Shown here in pieces: positions 44,264 through 52,605 of a stretch of 64,000 nucleotides of DNA (the first letter of the stretch is position 1; the number at the start of each line of letters is the position of its first letter). A program made the translations under genes and the position numbers. The notes beneath the pieces were generated by a model. The model was not told where the DNA came from and made no database searches. It saw nothing but the letters and a program-made list of their open reading frames with translations. Source of the stretch: Butyricimonas synergistica DSM 23225 (GTDB lineage Bacteria > Bacteroidota > Bacteroidia > Bacteroidales > Marinifilaceae); the NCBI RefSeq assembly GCF_000379665.1, contig NZ_KB903360.1, positions 746,175 to 810,174 of the forward strand, read 5' to 3'.

Positions 44264-46417
44264 ATGTTCGGAGATATAAAACAAACCATGAAGCATACCA
44301 TCGTGTATGGCATTGGAAACTTTGCTTCCAAGCTGGTCGGTTTTATTTTAATTCCGTTGTATACAGACCAAACATTCTTTTCAACCGCGGATTATGGAAT
44401 GTTGAGTCTTTTGGATGTTACTTCCCAGATTTTGATTGCAGCCATGGGATTGGCTTTCTATGCTGGTCTGGTACGGTGGTACTGGGATAAAGAATATGCC
44501 GAACGTCAGAAAAGTTTATTTTTCACGATCATGGTGATGACCACGATTGCTGCCGTGGGTATGGGGATGATCGTTTGGGGATTCAAGGATTCGGTAGAGG
44601 CTCTATTGCTGGCTGGTGAAGAGATGGCATCCTTTGATCAGTTGCCATACGTGTTTCACTTGTTGCTGGTGTATTCTGTTCTATCCGCGATAGTTGCTCC
44701 TGTATTGGATTTGTTGCGATTGAAAAGTCGTTCGGTGCAATTCTCGGTCGTGAATATATTGAAATTAGCCGTTACATTGGGAGTTACCGTGTATTTTGTG
44801 GTGGGTTTGAAAAGAGGGATTGCCGGAGTATATGAAGCCCAAGTAATTGGTATTATATCCCAGTTGCTTCTTTTGTCGCCCTTTATTATAAAGAACTCAT
44901 CTTTTAAACTGGAATTTGCGGCTATCAAGCAAATTCTTTCGTATAGCTATCCGTTAATGTTCCCCGCTATCGTGGGCGGTTTGTTGACAGCGTTCGATAA
45001 ATATATGCTGAATTATATGAAAGGAGTGGATGATGTCGCCTTTTATGCTTTTGGTTACAAGATCGGTAATACATTAAAAATATTTGTTATCGCTTCCGTT
45101 CAGCTGGCATTGACTCCTTTGATGATGAAAAAAATAAACGATCCGAATAACCGGCGTTTCTATTCGAAAATATTTACTTATCTTTCTTTCGGGGGTATGT
45201 ATTGTGTTTTGGGATTAAGCTTGTTGTCCCGGGAGGTTATCGCTTTGGTGGCGTCTAATCCTGCTTATTATGTTTCCGTGTACGTTGTTCCTTTTATTAC
45301 TTTCGGAATATTTTTCGGAATGTTGCGGGATACTTCAGTGATCGGTTTGCAAATCACGAAACGTACAAAAATCATCAGTTCGTCGATAATTTTGATCACG
45401 TTCATCAATTTAGGGTTAAATCTACTTTTAATCCCTGCTTTGGGAATGTACGGGGCTGCATTGGCAACATTGATAGCGCAAATACTTTCTTGGATTATTC
45501 CCTATTATTTCGCGCAAAAGGCTTATCCGATCCCTTACGAGTTAGGTAAATTAGGTAAAGTCATCGTGGTGGGTATATTTATCTACCTCTTAGGTATGTT
45601 GACAATGCCTTTGAATATATGGATAGCGTTTGTGATAAAAATCGGGTTATTGATTGCTTATCCTTTCATACTCTTCGCGTGGAAATTTTACGATGATGTG
45701 GAACTTCAAAGCATTTTTGGAATGTGGGATAGTTGGAAATTGATGTTTAGTTATTATTGGGCTTCCTTGAGATCAATGCCTCGGAAGACAATTAATTTAG
45801 GGAAAACATCGTTAGCAATTCGATTGACAAAAGAATTTAAGAAACGGAAAGCGAAATTCTTATATTTAATACCTCACAAAACGATAGCGATAGCACTTTT
45901 GGAGAAAGATAAATACCGGAATGATTTTGCGGCTTATTACGAGACGGTGAAAGGTAAAAATTCTGTGAAGTATTTCCATCAGCAAGCTTATAAAAAAGGA
46001 GCGGAGTTTCGGGTAATTGATCCGGCTTTATTCGAGGATGATATTTTTGAAGTGAATACCTCTTTGGAAACAAGGCAGGGAAAAGACATAAAACAAGAAT
46101 ATCTTCAACGAGGAAATATTACCCGGGGGGAGGGAATGGAAGTTTACGGTGTATTTATGGAAGATAAATTGGTCGGGTATATCCGGACATTACATTTGGG
46201 CGATACTATTTTCATAAATAATATACTGGGACATGGGGCTTACTTGAAAGCGGGGATTATGTATTTCTTGCTTTTGGAAGTTTTGCAAGTTTATTTTGAT
46301 CGGAACGATTTGAAATATATTATTTACGATTCCTATTGGGGGAATTCCCGGGGCTTGGCTCTTTTTAAGAAGCGTTTTCATTTTGAACCTACTAAAGTGA
46401 AATGGATAAACCGATGA
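44264..46417 (+). CDS. Wzx-type flippase fused to a C-terminal GNAT-like acyltransferase domain
   Basis: Residues 1 to about 480 form a 12-14-helix MOP/Wzx lipid-linked oligosaccharide flippase (HTIVYGIGNFASKLVGFILI, ADYGMLSLLDVTSQILI, SYSYPLMFPAIVGGLLTAFD, TSVIGLQITKRTKIISSSII). The remaining ~230 residues are soluble and charged; KLVGYIRTLHLGDTIFINNI, KAGIMYFLLLEVLQVYFDRN and ALFKKRFHFEP have the strand-helix order of GNAT folds. Wzx proteins are normally about 420-500 residues, so this is a fusion. The join would couple flipping with acylation or aminoacylation of the repeat unit, which is inference. It overlaps the next gene by 16 bases. Confidence 0.85.
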   Translation: MFGDIKQTMKHTIVYGIGNFASKLVGFILIPLYTDQTFFSTADYGMLSLLDVTSQILIAAMGLAFYAGLVRWYWDKEYAERQKSLFFTIMVMTTIAAVGMGMIVWGFKDSVEALLLAGEEMASFDQLPYVFHLLLVYSVLSAIVAPVLDLLRLKSRSVQFSVVNILKLAVTLGVTVYFVVGLKRGIAGVYEAQVIGIISQLLLLSPFIIKNSSFKLEFAAIKQILSYSYPLMFPAIVGGLLTAFDKYMLNYMKGVDDVAFYAFGYKIGNTLKIFVIASVQLALTPLMMKKINDPNNRRFYSKIFTYLSFGGMYCVLGLSLLSREVIALVASNPAYYVSVYVVPFITFGIFFGMLRDTSVIGLQITKRTKIISSSIILITFINLGLNLLLIPALGMYGAALATLIAQILSWIIPYYFAQKAYPIPYELGKLGKVIVVGIFIYLLGMLTMPLNIWIAFVIKIGLLIAYPFILFAWKFYDDVELQSIFGMWDSWKLMFSYYWASLRSMPRKTINLGKTSLAIRLTKEFKKRKAKFLYLIPHKTIAIALLEKDKYRNDFAAYYETVKGKNSVKYFHQQAYKKGAEFRVIDPALFEDDIFEVNTSLETRQGKDIKQEYLQRGNITRGEGMEVYGVFMEDKLVGYIRTLHLGDTIFINNILGHGAYLKAGIMYFLLLEVLQVYFDRNDLKYIIYDSYWGNSRGLALFKKRFHFEPTKVKWINR

Positions 46418-47184
46418 AGGGGTGGAAAAGAATATATCACAAGCTGTTTCGACAGAAAGACCGGATGAGCGAGTACGAAGACTTGTTAAAGTTGGCTTTG
46501 GCGAAAGGCTATCGGGTTATGTCATTGCTTGAGTGGGTACAGCAGGCTTACCCGGAGGGTCATGTACTTTTGCTTCGTCATGATGTAGATATTGATGCTT
46601 GCGGAGCGGAACGGATGTTTGAAGTGGAGCGGCGTCTACAAGTTCATGCATCCTACTATTTCCGGCATTTGACAATGAAACCAGCCCTGATAAAGCGTAT
46701 CTTGCATGAGGGCTTTGAGGTGGGTTTGCATTACGAAACGTTAGCCTTAGAAATGAAACGTTTACGGTTGACTGATAAAAAAGAAATATCACCCGAAATC
46801 CTGTGTTTTTGCCGGCAACAATTGGCAAAAGAGATTCAGGATTTTAGAATGGCTTTCGGTTCCATGACCTCTCTTTGTTCTCACGGTGCAGCTTGGAATA
46901 GAAAATTAGGAACACCGAATTATATTTTAGTGGACGAGTCTTTTAAAAAGGATTATAATATCCTTTTTGAGGCTTATGATGAATCATTGCGAGAAAGGAT
47001 CACGACGTATATATCAGATACTTCGGTTACCGACAATTCCGCCTGGCGATATGGTAAATCTCCAGGCGAGGCTATCGAGCAAGGTGATTCCGTTATTCTG
47101 TTATTGACTCACCCCGAACACTGGAATCATCATTTCTTCTCGAATGTTCGTAAACTTTGGTTGTCTTTTCGCGATCGCAATTAA
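46402..47184 (+). CDS. Polysaccharide deacetylase-like protein
   Basis: This 260-residue protein has an NodB-like metal site: VLLLRHDVDIDACGAERMF (the D in the place of the TFDDG motif), the EVGLHYET stretch with the histidine, and TSLCSHGAAWNRK. The fold appears complete in the beta-alpha order but with divergent motifs, so it may act on a different bond than N-acetyl. It overlaps the end of the flippase gene by 16 bases and would be translationally coupled. The convergent glycosyltransferase gene ends only 10 bases away. Confidence 0.75.
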   Translation: MDKPMKGWKRIYHKLFRQKDRMSEYEDLLKLALAKGYRVMSLLEWVQQAYPEGHVLLLRHDVDIDACGAERMFEVERRLQVHASYYFRHLTMKPALIKRILHEGFEVGLHYETLALEMKRLRLTDKKEISPEILCFCRQQLAKEIQDFRMAFGSMTSLCSHGAAWNRKLGTPNYILVDESFKKDYNILFEAYDESLRERITTYISDTSVTDNSAWRYGKSPGEAIEQGDSVILLLTHPEHWNHHFFSNVRKLWLSFRDRN

Positions 47185-47194
47185 GAAAAGGGCA

Positions 47195-48376
47195 TTAATA
47201 TATCGCGTTCAACGCGTTGCCCACCTCAACCGAGTTGTATTTCTCCAATACGGCTTTCTTCCCGTTTTCTCCCATGTGTTTTCGTTCTTCCGGGTGTTGA
47301 TAAAGATAGATGATCTTTTCTATAAGATCTTCCACGTCCTCATTCCGGAATACCATACCGGCTCCGGTTTCTTCAATTAATTCCAATTGGGGGGTACAAT
47401 CTGACACCAGTACGGGAGTTTCAAACAACATATATTGGTAAACCTTATTGGCAATACCGGAATCGTGTTGCGGATTTTTAATCAAGGGGGATAGCCCGAT
47501 AGCGGATTGACGGGCGAAAGCGGGGAATTCGGACAAGTCTTTCCACTTGTAATAGATAATCTGTTCTCTAATCCGGGGATCTTCCATATAGCTTTTAAAT
47601 AATTCCCGATCACCCTTGTCAATGGGACCGATAAGTAGCAATTTGATGTCGGGATAATTGGGAGTAAGATTCTTTAGTGCTTCAAAACAAGAGATTAATC
47701 CGCGACGCACCCCGATTGCCCCGAAATAGAACATGATAAAATCTTGTTTTGGAATGGTTATCGAAAGAGGGTCATATTGTAAAAGTTCTTCCACGTCCGG
47801 AACATTGGGATAAATAACAAAACGTTTTTTTGCCAGTGAAGAGTATTTTTGTTTTAATTCTTCTTGGAAACTATGGCATAGCACCACGATATTGTCAGCG
47901 TATTCCAGATATTTCTTTTCAAGTTTTTCCCAACGTTTGGGTACCACGAGAAGACTTTTAGGGAATGTCGTTGCCCACGTGTAGGATTGTATTGCTGCCG
48001 GAAAATTTTCGTGCAAATCGAGCGTGATCGGGAGGTGATATTTGCGATTTCCCATGTACACGGGTTTTGCCATGTACAAGTCATGTGTATGTAAAGCTTC
48101 TACTCGTGTGGCGGCAATAAAATGGCGAACTTGTTTTTGCCATATCCAATTATATAGCGGGAAACGATTTACGATGCCGAATAGAATTTCTCTTTGTCGG
48201 TTTGACATTTTAAAACGTCTGATCTTTATGTTTCCGATATTTCCCGATAGTCCGATATTTAATAGATCAGGACAAAGTACATGTATTTCGTGCCCGTGGC
48301 TCTCGAGTATTTTTATTTCGTTTAAAACCCGTTGATCTTTCGTGATTTCCTTATCTAAAATGACACCAATTCTCAT
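47195..48376 (-). CDS. Glycosyltransferase family 4 (GT-B)
   Basis: This 393-residue GT-B enzyme begins with the Rossmann motif MRIGVILDKEITKDQRVLNE. Its C-terminal donor-binding half is IMFYFGAIGVRRGLISCFEA, IKLLLIGPIDKGDR, IGLSPLIKNPQHDSGIANKV (the E/D-x7-E-like sugar-nucleotide site) and PVLVSDCTPQLELIEETGAG. It is the last gene of the minus-strand block and follows the GT2 gene by 3 bases. Sugar specificity is unknown. Confidence 0.9.
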   Translation of the reverse strand: MRIGVILDKEITKDQRVLNEIKILESHGHEIHVLCPDLLNIGLSGNIGNIKIRRFKMSNRQREILFGIVNRFPLYNWIWQKQVRHFIAATRVEALHTHDLYMAKPVYMGNRKYHLPITLDLHENFPAAIQSYTWATTFPKSLLVVPKRWEKLEKKYLEYADNIVVLCHSFQEELKQKYSSLAKKRFVIYPNVPDVEELLQYDPLSITIPKQDFIMFYFGAIGVRRGLISCFEALKNLTPNYPDIKLLLIGPIDKGDRELFKSYMEDPRIREQIIYYKWKDLSEFPAFARQSAIGLSPLIKNPQHDSGIANKVYQYMLFETPVLVSDCTPQLELIEETGAGMVFRNEDVEDLIEKIIYLYQHPEERKHMGENGKKAVLEKYNSVEVGNALNAIY

Positions 48377-48379
48377 ACC

Positions 48380-49417
48380 TTACTTTTTATTTCCGTAATA
48401 GTTCTTTGAAAATCCCTTCACCTCCTTGCCGAACAGGGCATTCCAGCCTCCCCATAGAAGCCCGAATCCATAAGCGAATACTTGGATCAGTAACGTGATG
48501 ATGGATAGGAATGCGACGGTTATATCGCGATATTTCCCGAGGGATTGGAGGAAAGCGAGAAGGCAGACGGCAAGAAACCCACAGACCGCAATCTCCCATA
48601 AAATCCGAACGGGTAGGAAGGCGATCCCCGTGAAGCAAGTTACAAGGGCTAACAGGAGCAACCCGATGATAAGTATCGCCGGCAGTAAATGCACCAGTTT
48701 TAGCGTGTGTGGGTGGCGGCGGGATAGGTTGACGCGGGCGACTCCCCAGTTGAATATCTGGCGGAAAAACTTCGGGATACTTGTCCGGCGTTTGTGGTAA
48801 ACGTAGGCATCCGGGATAAGCCCGACCTTGAATCCGGCGTTATATATACGCATTGAATAATCCATGTCTTGCCCGTGGCGAAGGCCTCCCATGTCCCCGA
48901 TCGTTTCGTGCACTTCGCGAGAGATACCCATGTTGAAACTTCGGGGATAAAACCGCCCGACGTGCTTTTTGTTTCCCCGGGTACCCCCGGTTCCTATGAA
49001 CGAAGTCATGGAATAATTGATCGCTTTCAGCAGAGGTGAGAACGAGGGATGGCACGTGTCCGGTCCCCCGAATGCATCATAATGATGCTCGTTTTGTGCC
49101 TTTTCTATTTCTTGCAGCCAACATGGGGGAAACATACAATCCGAGTCCACGAACACGAAATAATCTCCTCTAGCCTCCCGCATCCCGTGATTTCGTGCCG
49201 CCCCCGGGCCTTGGTTCTGTTGGTAAACGGCACGAATTTGTAACCCGTTTCCCGAGCGATATTGTTCGATAAATTCCCGGAAACCGTCTTTTGAACCGTC
49301 ATCCACGAATAGAAATTCAAAAAGTTCCCGGTCGCCTTCCAGCTTTTCGGCGCTGTCGAGAAGTTCTTTTACTTCCTCCAATCGGTTATACACGGCTATG
49401 ATGATAGAATATTTCAT
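48380..49417 (-). CDS. Glycosyltransferase family 2 with C-terminal membrane segments
   Basis: This 345-residue GT-A enzyme begins MKYSIIIAVYNRLEEVKELL. The DxD metal site is YFVFVDSDCMFPP, and the catalytic part continues to GGLRHGQDMDYSMRIYNAGF. Residues about 235-320 hold three hydrophobic segments (LLPAILIIGLLLLALVTCF, ILWEIAVCGFLAVCLLAFL, LSIITLLIQVFAYGFGLLWG) that anchor it in the inner membrane. It lies between asnB and the GT4 gene with gaps of 10 and 3 bases. Confidence 0.92.
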   Translation of the reverse strand: MKYSIIIAVYNRLEEVKELLDSAEKLEGDRELFEFLFVDDGSKDGFREFIEQYRSGNGLQIRAVYQQNQGPGAARNHGMREARGDYFVFVDSDCMFPPCWLQEIEKAQNEHHYDAFGGPDTCHPSFSPLLKAINYSMTSFIGTGGTRGNKKHVGRFYPRSFNMGISREVHETIGDMGGLRHGQDMDYSMRIYNAGFKVGLIPDAYVYHKRRTSIPKFFRQIFNWGVARVNLSRRHPHTLKLVHLLPAILIIGLLLLALVTCFTGIAFLPVRILWEIAVCGFLAVCLLAFLQSLGKYRDITVAFLSIITLLIQVFAYGFGLLWGGWNALFGKEVKGFSKNYYGNKK

Positions 49418-49427
49418 ACGTTCTTCT

Positions 49428-51356
49428 TTAATAGTAAGCCTCTATATTGTCTTCCACCCGTTTATAGATAAATTGTTGTTCCCAGATAGCCAGCCCGAGG
49501 ATAATCCAGATAAAATTGTAATGCCACCGAAGTTTCGGGTGTGCCGGGTAATCGAGGATATACCGGATATAATCGTAATTGAAGATTCCCTGTTTTTCGA
49601 TATATTCTTTTGTCAGAATCTTCTCGGCGGTATCCTTCAAATCCTTTTTGAACTGGAGGTACGGGTTCACCGTGAATCCCCATTTCTTTTTAGTGATGAT
49701 CTTGGGAGGCAAGTAGGGCTTCAGGGCTTCCCGGAACAGGTATTTCGTTTGGTTGTTTTTGATTTTAAGTTCCACGGGCAGCGAGAAACCAAAATCCACC
49801 AGATCCCGGTCGAGGAAAGGCACCCGTTCTTCCACGGAGTGAGCCATGGACATCCGGTCGTCCGTGAGCAGGTAATCGTTCACCATCTTGGATTGGAACT
49901 CGGTATACAGTACTTGGTTCAAGGCATTTTCGTCTTTCACATCGTTGAAAATCTTGTCAAATTCCCGGTGAACTTTGACTTGCTCGATATGGTTTTGTTG
50001 TAAAAACTTCTCCGAGTATATGTTTTTATAGAATGGCGTGTCGTAGTCCCACACGTTGCGGAGAATCAAGTAAAAGCGTTCTGCGTTGCCAATCGAGAGA
50101 AGCATCTGTATTCCCCGGCGGTATTCGTCGTAGCGCAAAGACTTGGAATTATTCTGTAACTTGAAGATAAAATCCGACTTCCAGCGCCCGATACGTTGCA
50201 TCCATTGCGGCATATGGCGGTGCCATTGGTTGAACGGGTAAACAAACTTGTGAATGTCGTACCCGGCAAATAGTTCGTCCCCTCCCAGTCCCCCGAGTAC
50301 CACTTTTACCGTGGGATGAACGAATGCCGACATATTGAATCCCTGCAACAGGTTGATTTTTGGTTCTTCCGCGTGCCAGATGACTTGCGGCATTTGCTGC
50401 ATCGGGTTCATCGAGAGGCTTAGCGTGTGGTGGTTCGTGTGGAAATGATCCGCTATCTGTTGGGCGTCGGGGAATTCATCCGTGGGTTCGTTGAATCCCA
50501 GGGTGAACGTGTTGATTTCGGGAACCCCGAGTTCGTGCATCTTCTGCACGATTGCGGAGGAGTCCAACCCGCCCGAGAGATATACTCCCACGGGAACATC
50601 GCTCACCAGTTGGCGTTTCACGGCTTGTTTGATTAAAGCATTCATCCGTTCTTTCGCCTCCTCTTCGGTGATGGAACGGTTGACATCGACGGATAACTGC
50701 CAGTAGCGTTTCACTGTGAACAACCCGTTCTCGAACACGGCATAATGAGCTGGGGGAACACGTTTGATCCCCTCGAACAGGGTTTCATTGCCTTGCGTGT
50801 AGCGCAAGTTCAGGTGAAGATGCAAGGCTTTCAAGTTCAGTTGCCGTTCGTACTTGGGATGGAGGATGATGGATTTCTGTTCCGAACCGAATACCAGCAC
50901 CCCGTCTTTCAGAAAATAATGGAGCGGTTTCACCCCGAAATGGTCCCGGGCGAGGACAAGGCGTTCGTTCTTCATGTCCAGCAGGGCAAAGGCGAAAATA
51001 CCGTTCAGCTTGTTGAAAAAACCCATTCCGTGTTCCTCGTAAAGGTGTACCAGCACTTCCGTGTCGGTTGCCGTGTAAAACACGTGTCCCTTGTTCTTCA
51101 ATTCATCCCGAATCTCCCCGTAATTGTATATTTCCCCGTTAAAAATGACGCAAACCGTTTTATCCTCGTTGAATATGGGCTGGTTGCCGCAAGCCGTCAC
51201 GTCGATGATCGACAGGCGCCTGTGACCGAGGGTAAAATCCCGGTGGGTATAAATAGCCTGATCGTCCGGACCGCGGTGTTTTATGGCGGTCAGCATTTCC
51301 GACATCAATTCTTGGTTATCTTTGTTTCGTTCAAATATCCCGGCTATCCCGCACAT
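49428..51356 (-). CDS. asnB: AsnB-type glutamine-hydrolysing amidotransferase
   Basis: This 642-residue protein starts MCGIAGIFERN with the N-terminal nucleophile Cys2 of class II glutaminases. The synthetase half has the pyrophosphate loop VYLSGGLDSSAIVQKM and the later LGGLGGDELFAGYDIH, and it ends with the AsnB-like WHYNFIWIILGLAIWEQ. In other organisms AsnB-like enzymes inside O-antigen clusters (for example WbpS of Pseudomonas) amidate uronic acids rather than aspartate. The location between glycosyltransferases and a glucuronyl epimerase-like gene points to that here, but plain asparagine synthesis is not excluded. It has its own -7 box, so the block has at least two promoters. Confidence 0.9.
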   Translation of the reverse strand: MCGIAGIFERNKDNQELMSEMLTAIKHRGPDDQAIYTHRDFTLGHRRLSIIDVTACGNQPIFNEDKTVCVIFNGEIYNYGEIRDELKNKGHVFYTATDTEVLVHLYEEHGMGFFNKLNGIFAFALLDMKNERLVLARDHFGVKPLHYFLKDGVLVFGSEQKSIILHPKYERQLNLKALHLHLNLRYTQGNETLFEGIKRVPPAHYAVFENGLFTVKRYWQLSVDVNRSITEEEAKERMNALIKQAVKRQLVSDVPVGVYLSGGLDSSAIVQKMHELGVPEINTFTLGFNEPTDEFPDAQQIADHFHTNHHTLSLSMNPMQQMPQVIWHAEEPKINLLQGFNMSAFVHPTVKVVLGGLGGDELFAGYDIHKFVYPFNQWHRHMPQWMQRIGRWKSDFIFKLQNNSKSLRYDEYRRGIQMLLSIGNAERFYLILRNVWDYDTPFYKNIYSEKFLQQNHIEQVKVHREFDKIFNDVKDENALNQVLYTEFQSKMVNDYLLTDDRMSMAHSVEERVPFLDRDLVDFGFSLPVELKIKNNQTKYLFREALKPYLPPKIITKKKWGFTVNPYLQFKKDLKDTAEKILTKEYIEKQGIFNYDYIRYILDYPAHPKLRWHYNFIWIILGLAIWEQQFIYKRVEDNIEAYY

Positions 51357-51385
51357 CTTGTATTCTCATTTATATTGTTTTTTTA

Positions 51386-51393
51386 CAAAAGTA
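51386..51393 (-). promoter_or_regulatory. -7 box before asnB
   Basis: The minus strand reads TACTTTTG, an exact match 29 bases before the asnB ATG at 51356. It lies downstream of the 22-bp inverted repeat, so asnB can be transcribed separately from the epimerase-like gene. Confidence 0.6.
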
Positions 51394-51466
51394 GCACAAA
51401 AAAGATAGATACGGAATATCTCTGCTTATTTTCTGGTTGGGCTATCCCTACTTGACCCCAAGTACT

Positions 51467-51529
51467 AATCATGAACCAATCATGAACGTAGCATAAACGT
51501 AAATTTGCGTTCATGATTGGTTCATGATT
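51467..51529. repeat. 22-bp perfect inverted repeat (large stem-loop)
   Basis: The arms 51467-51488 and 51508-51529 are exact reverse complements (AATCATGAACCAATCATGAA plus CG), with a 19-base spacer. The spacer also contains AACGTAAATTTGCGTT, itself nearly self-complementary. Each arm contains two copies of ATCATGAAC/CCAATCATG. Lying between two minus-strand genes, it would make a very stable RNA hairpin and may end the upstream transcript, or bind a dimeric regulator. Confidence 0.85.
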
Positions 51530-51550
51530 GGTTTATGGTTGGTTTATGGG
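51510..51550 (+). repeat. Tandem 11-bp repeats
   Basis: TTCATGATTGG occurs at 51510 and 51521, then TTTATGGTTGG at 51532 and a fourth decayed unit TTTATGGGG at 51543. The right arm of the inverted repeat is built from these units. Confidence 0.7.
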
Positions 51551-51591
51551 GTAGGGCAAGGGGGATCTAATCATGGCAAAGGGCGGAAGAA

Positions 51592-52605
51592 CTATAGCCT
51601 GTTTAGCTTTTTCAGTGCCTTGAATTTGTGACGGTACATTTTTAGAATGTTGCGGATGTTATCGTAACGGCGGAATTTCTCGCTGTACGTGTGGAATTCT
51701 TCTTTGCCGGTGATTTGGTGGAGCACTTGCAACTGGTGGCGTACCAGCCGTAGATAACCGATTGTACAGGGATCGTCCTGCGGGTAGCCGGGAAGGTCGC
51801 AACGGTTGAAACGGGACCAGTAGCCCATGTCGAATTTTGGGAGTTGGCGGATGAGTCCTTCCACGCCTTCGTTGAACAGGTGAAGGGCGAGGGCATGCCC
51901 GTCGGGATTCACTTCTTCCGGTACGGCACGGATGTAGTCGTACAGACCGAAAAGCGAAAAGATATGTCCGTCCAGTACCCGTGTCGGGCAGGTAGCCGTG
52001 TATTCCTCGTAGAATGTTTCGCCGATCGCCCGATCCACGGAAACGCCTCCCTCGGATATGTCTTTCGTGAAAGGGACGAGGGCTAGGGTTGCTGTTTGCA
52101 GGTATTCAGGGTTACGGGTTATTTGCCATGCCCGCAGGAGAAGGGAGATTGCCCGGCTTTGGGTAAATGCCGATTTCCATGGGGTGGTTACTTTGTATTC
52201 CGGTTTGGCGGTTTCGGTCAGCCAGTAGCAACCCAGTTCGGGGGATTCTTCCCGTTGTTGCATGAACCAGTCGGCGAACCGGAGGAAGTAGGCTTTCTTT
52301 TCCGGATCGTTTGTTTTCAGCCAACTATGGAACACGGCGAGGGCGTATTGCCCGATGGTGATCGGGTAGTAATAATACCCTTTCCCGTCCACGACGTCAA
52401 TGTATGAGTGCACGAGGGGGATGCCCGCTTCGTCGAATTGGAAGGGATGGTTTCCTCCCCGCGTGTTGATCTTGTCTTCTTTGAAAAGGAAATAATAGTA
52501 GGTCAATTCCGTGTTCCGGTTGTCCGTGCAGGTTGCCAGATGTTTGTTCTCGTTGAAATCAGTCAACAGTCTTTTCCCGAAAAAGAGGGCATTTTTGAGT
52601 TTCAT
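51592..52605 (-). CDS. D-glucuronyl C5-epimerase-like protein
   Basis: This 337-residue protein matches the C-terminal catalytic part of heparan-type D-glucuronyl C5-epimerases: FTQSRAISLLLRAWQITRNP, then EEYTATCPTRVLDGHIFSLF, then GLYDY, with an (alpha/alpha)-helical barrel pattern throughout. In animals this converts glucuronate to iduronate in a polymer. A bacterial version in an O-antigen or capsule locus would epimerise a uronic acid at C5 in a lipid-linked or polymeric glycan. No signal peptide is seen. It overlaps the upstream glycosyltransferase gene by 4 bases. Confidence 0.83.
   Translation of the reverse strand: MKLKNALFFGKRLLTDFNENKHLATCTDNRNTELTYYYFLFKEDKINTRGGNHPFQFDEAGIPLVHSYIDVVDGKGYYYYPITIGQYALAVFHSWLKTNDPEKKAYFLRFADWFMQQREESPELGCYWLTETAKPEYKVTTPWKSAFTQSRAISLLLRAWQITRNPEYLQTATLALVPFTKDISEGGVSVDRAIGETFYEEYTATCPTRVLDGHIFSLFGLYDYIRAVPEEVNPDGHALALHLFNEGVEGLIRQLPKFDMGYWSRFNRCDLPGYPQDDPCTIGYLRLVRHQLQVLHQITGKEEFHTYSEKFRRYDNIRNILKMYRHKFKALKKLNRL

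Noticed and set aside
51510-51550. CRISPR-like short tandem repeats
   Set aside because: Units are 11 bases with no spacers and no cas genes nearby; the tract is part of an inverted repeat.
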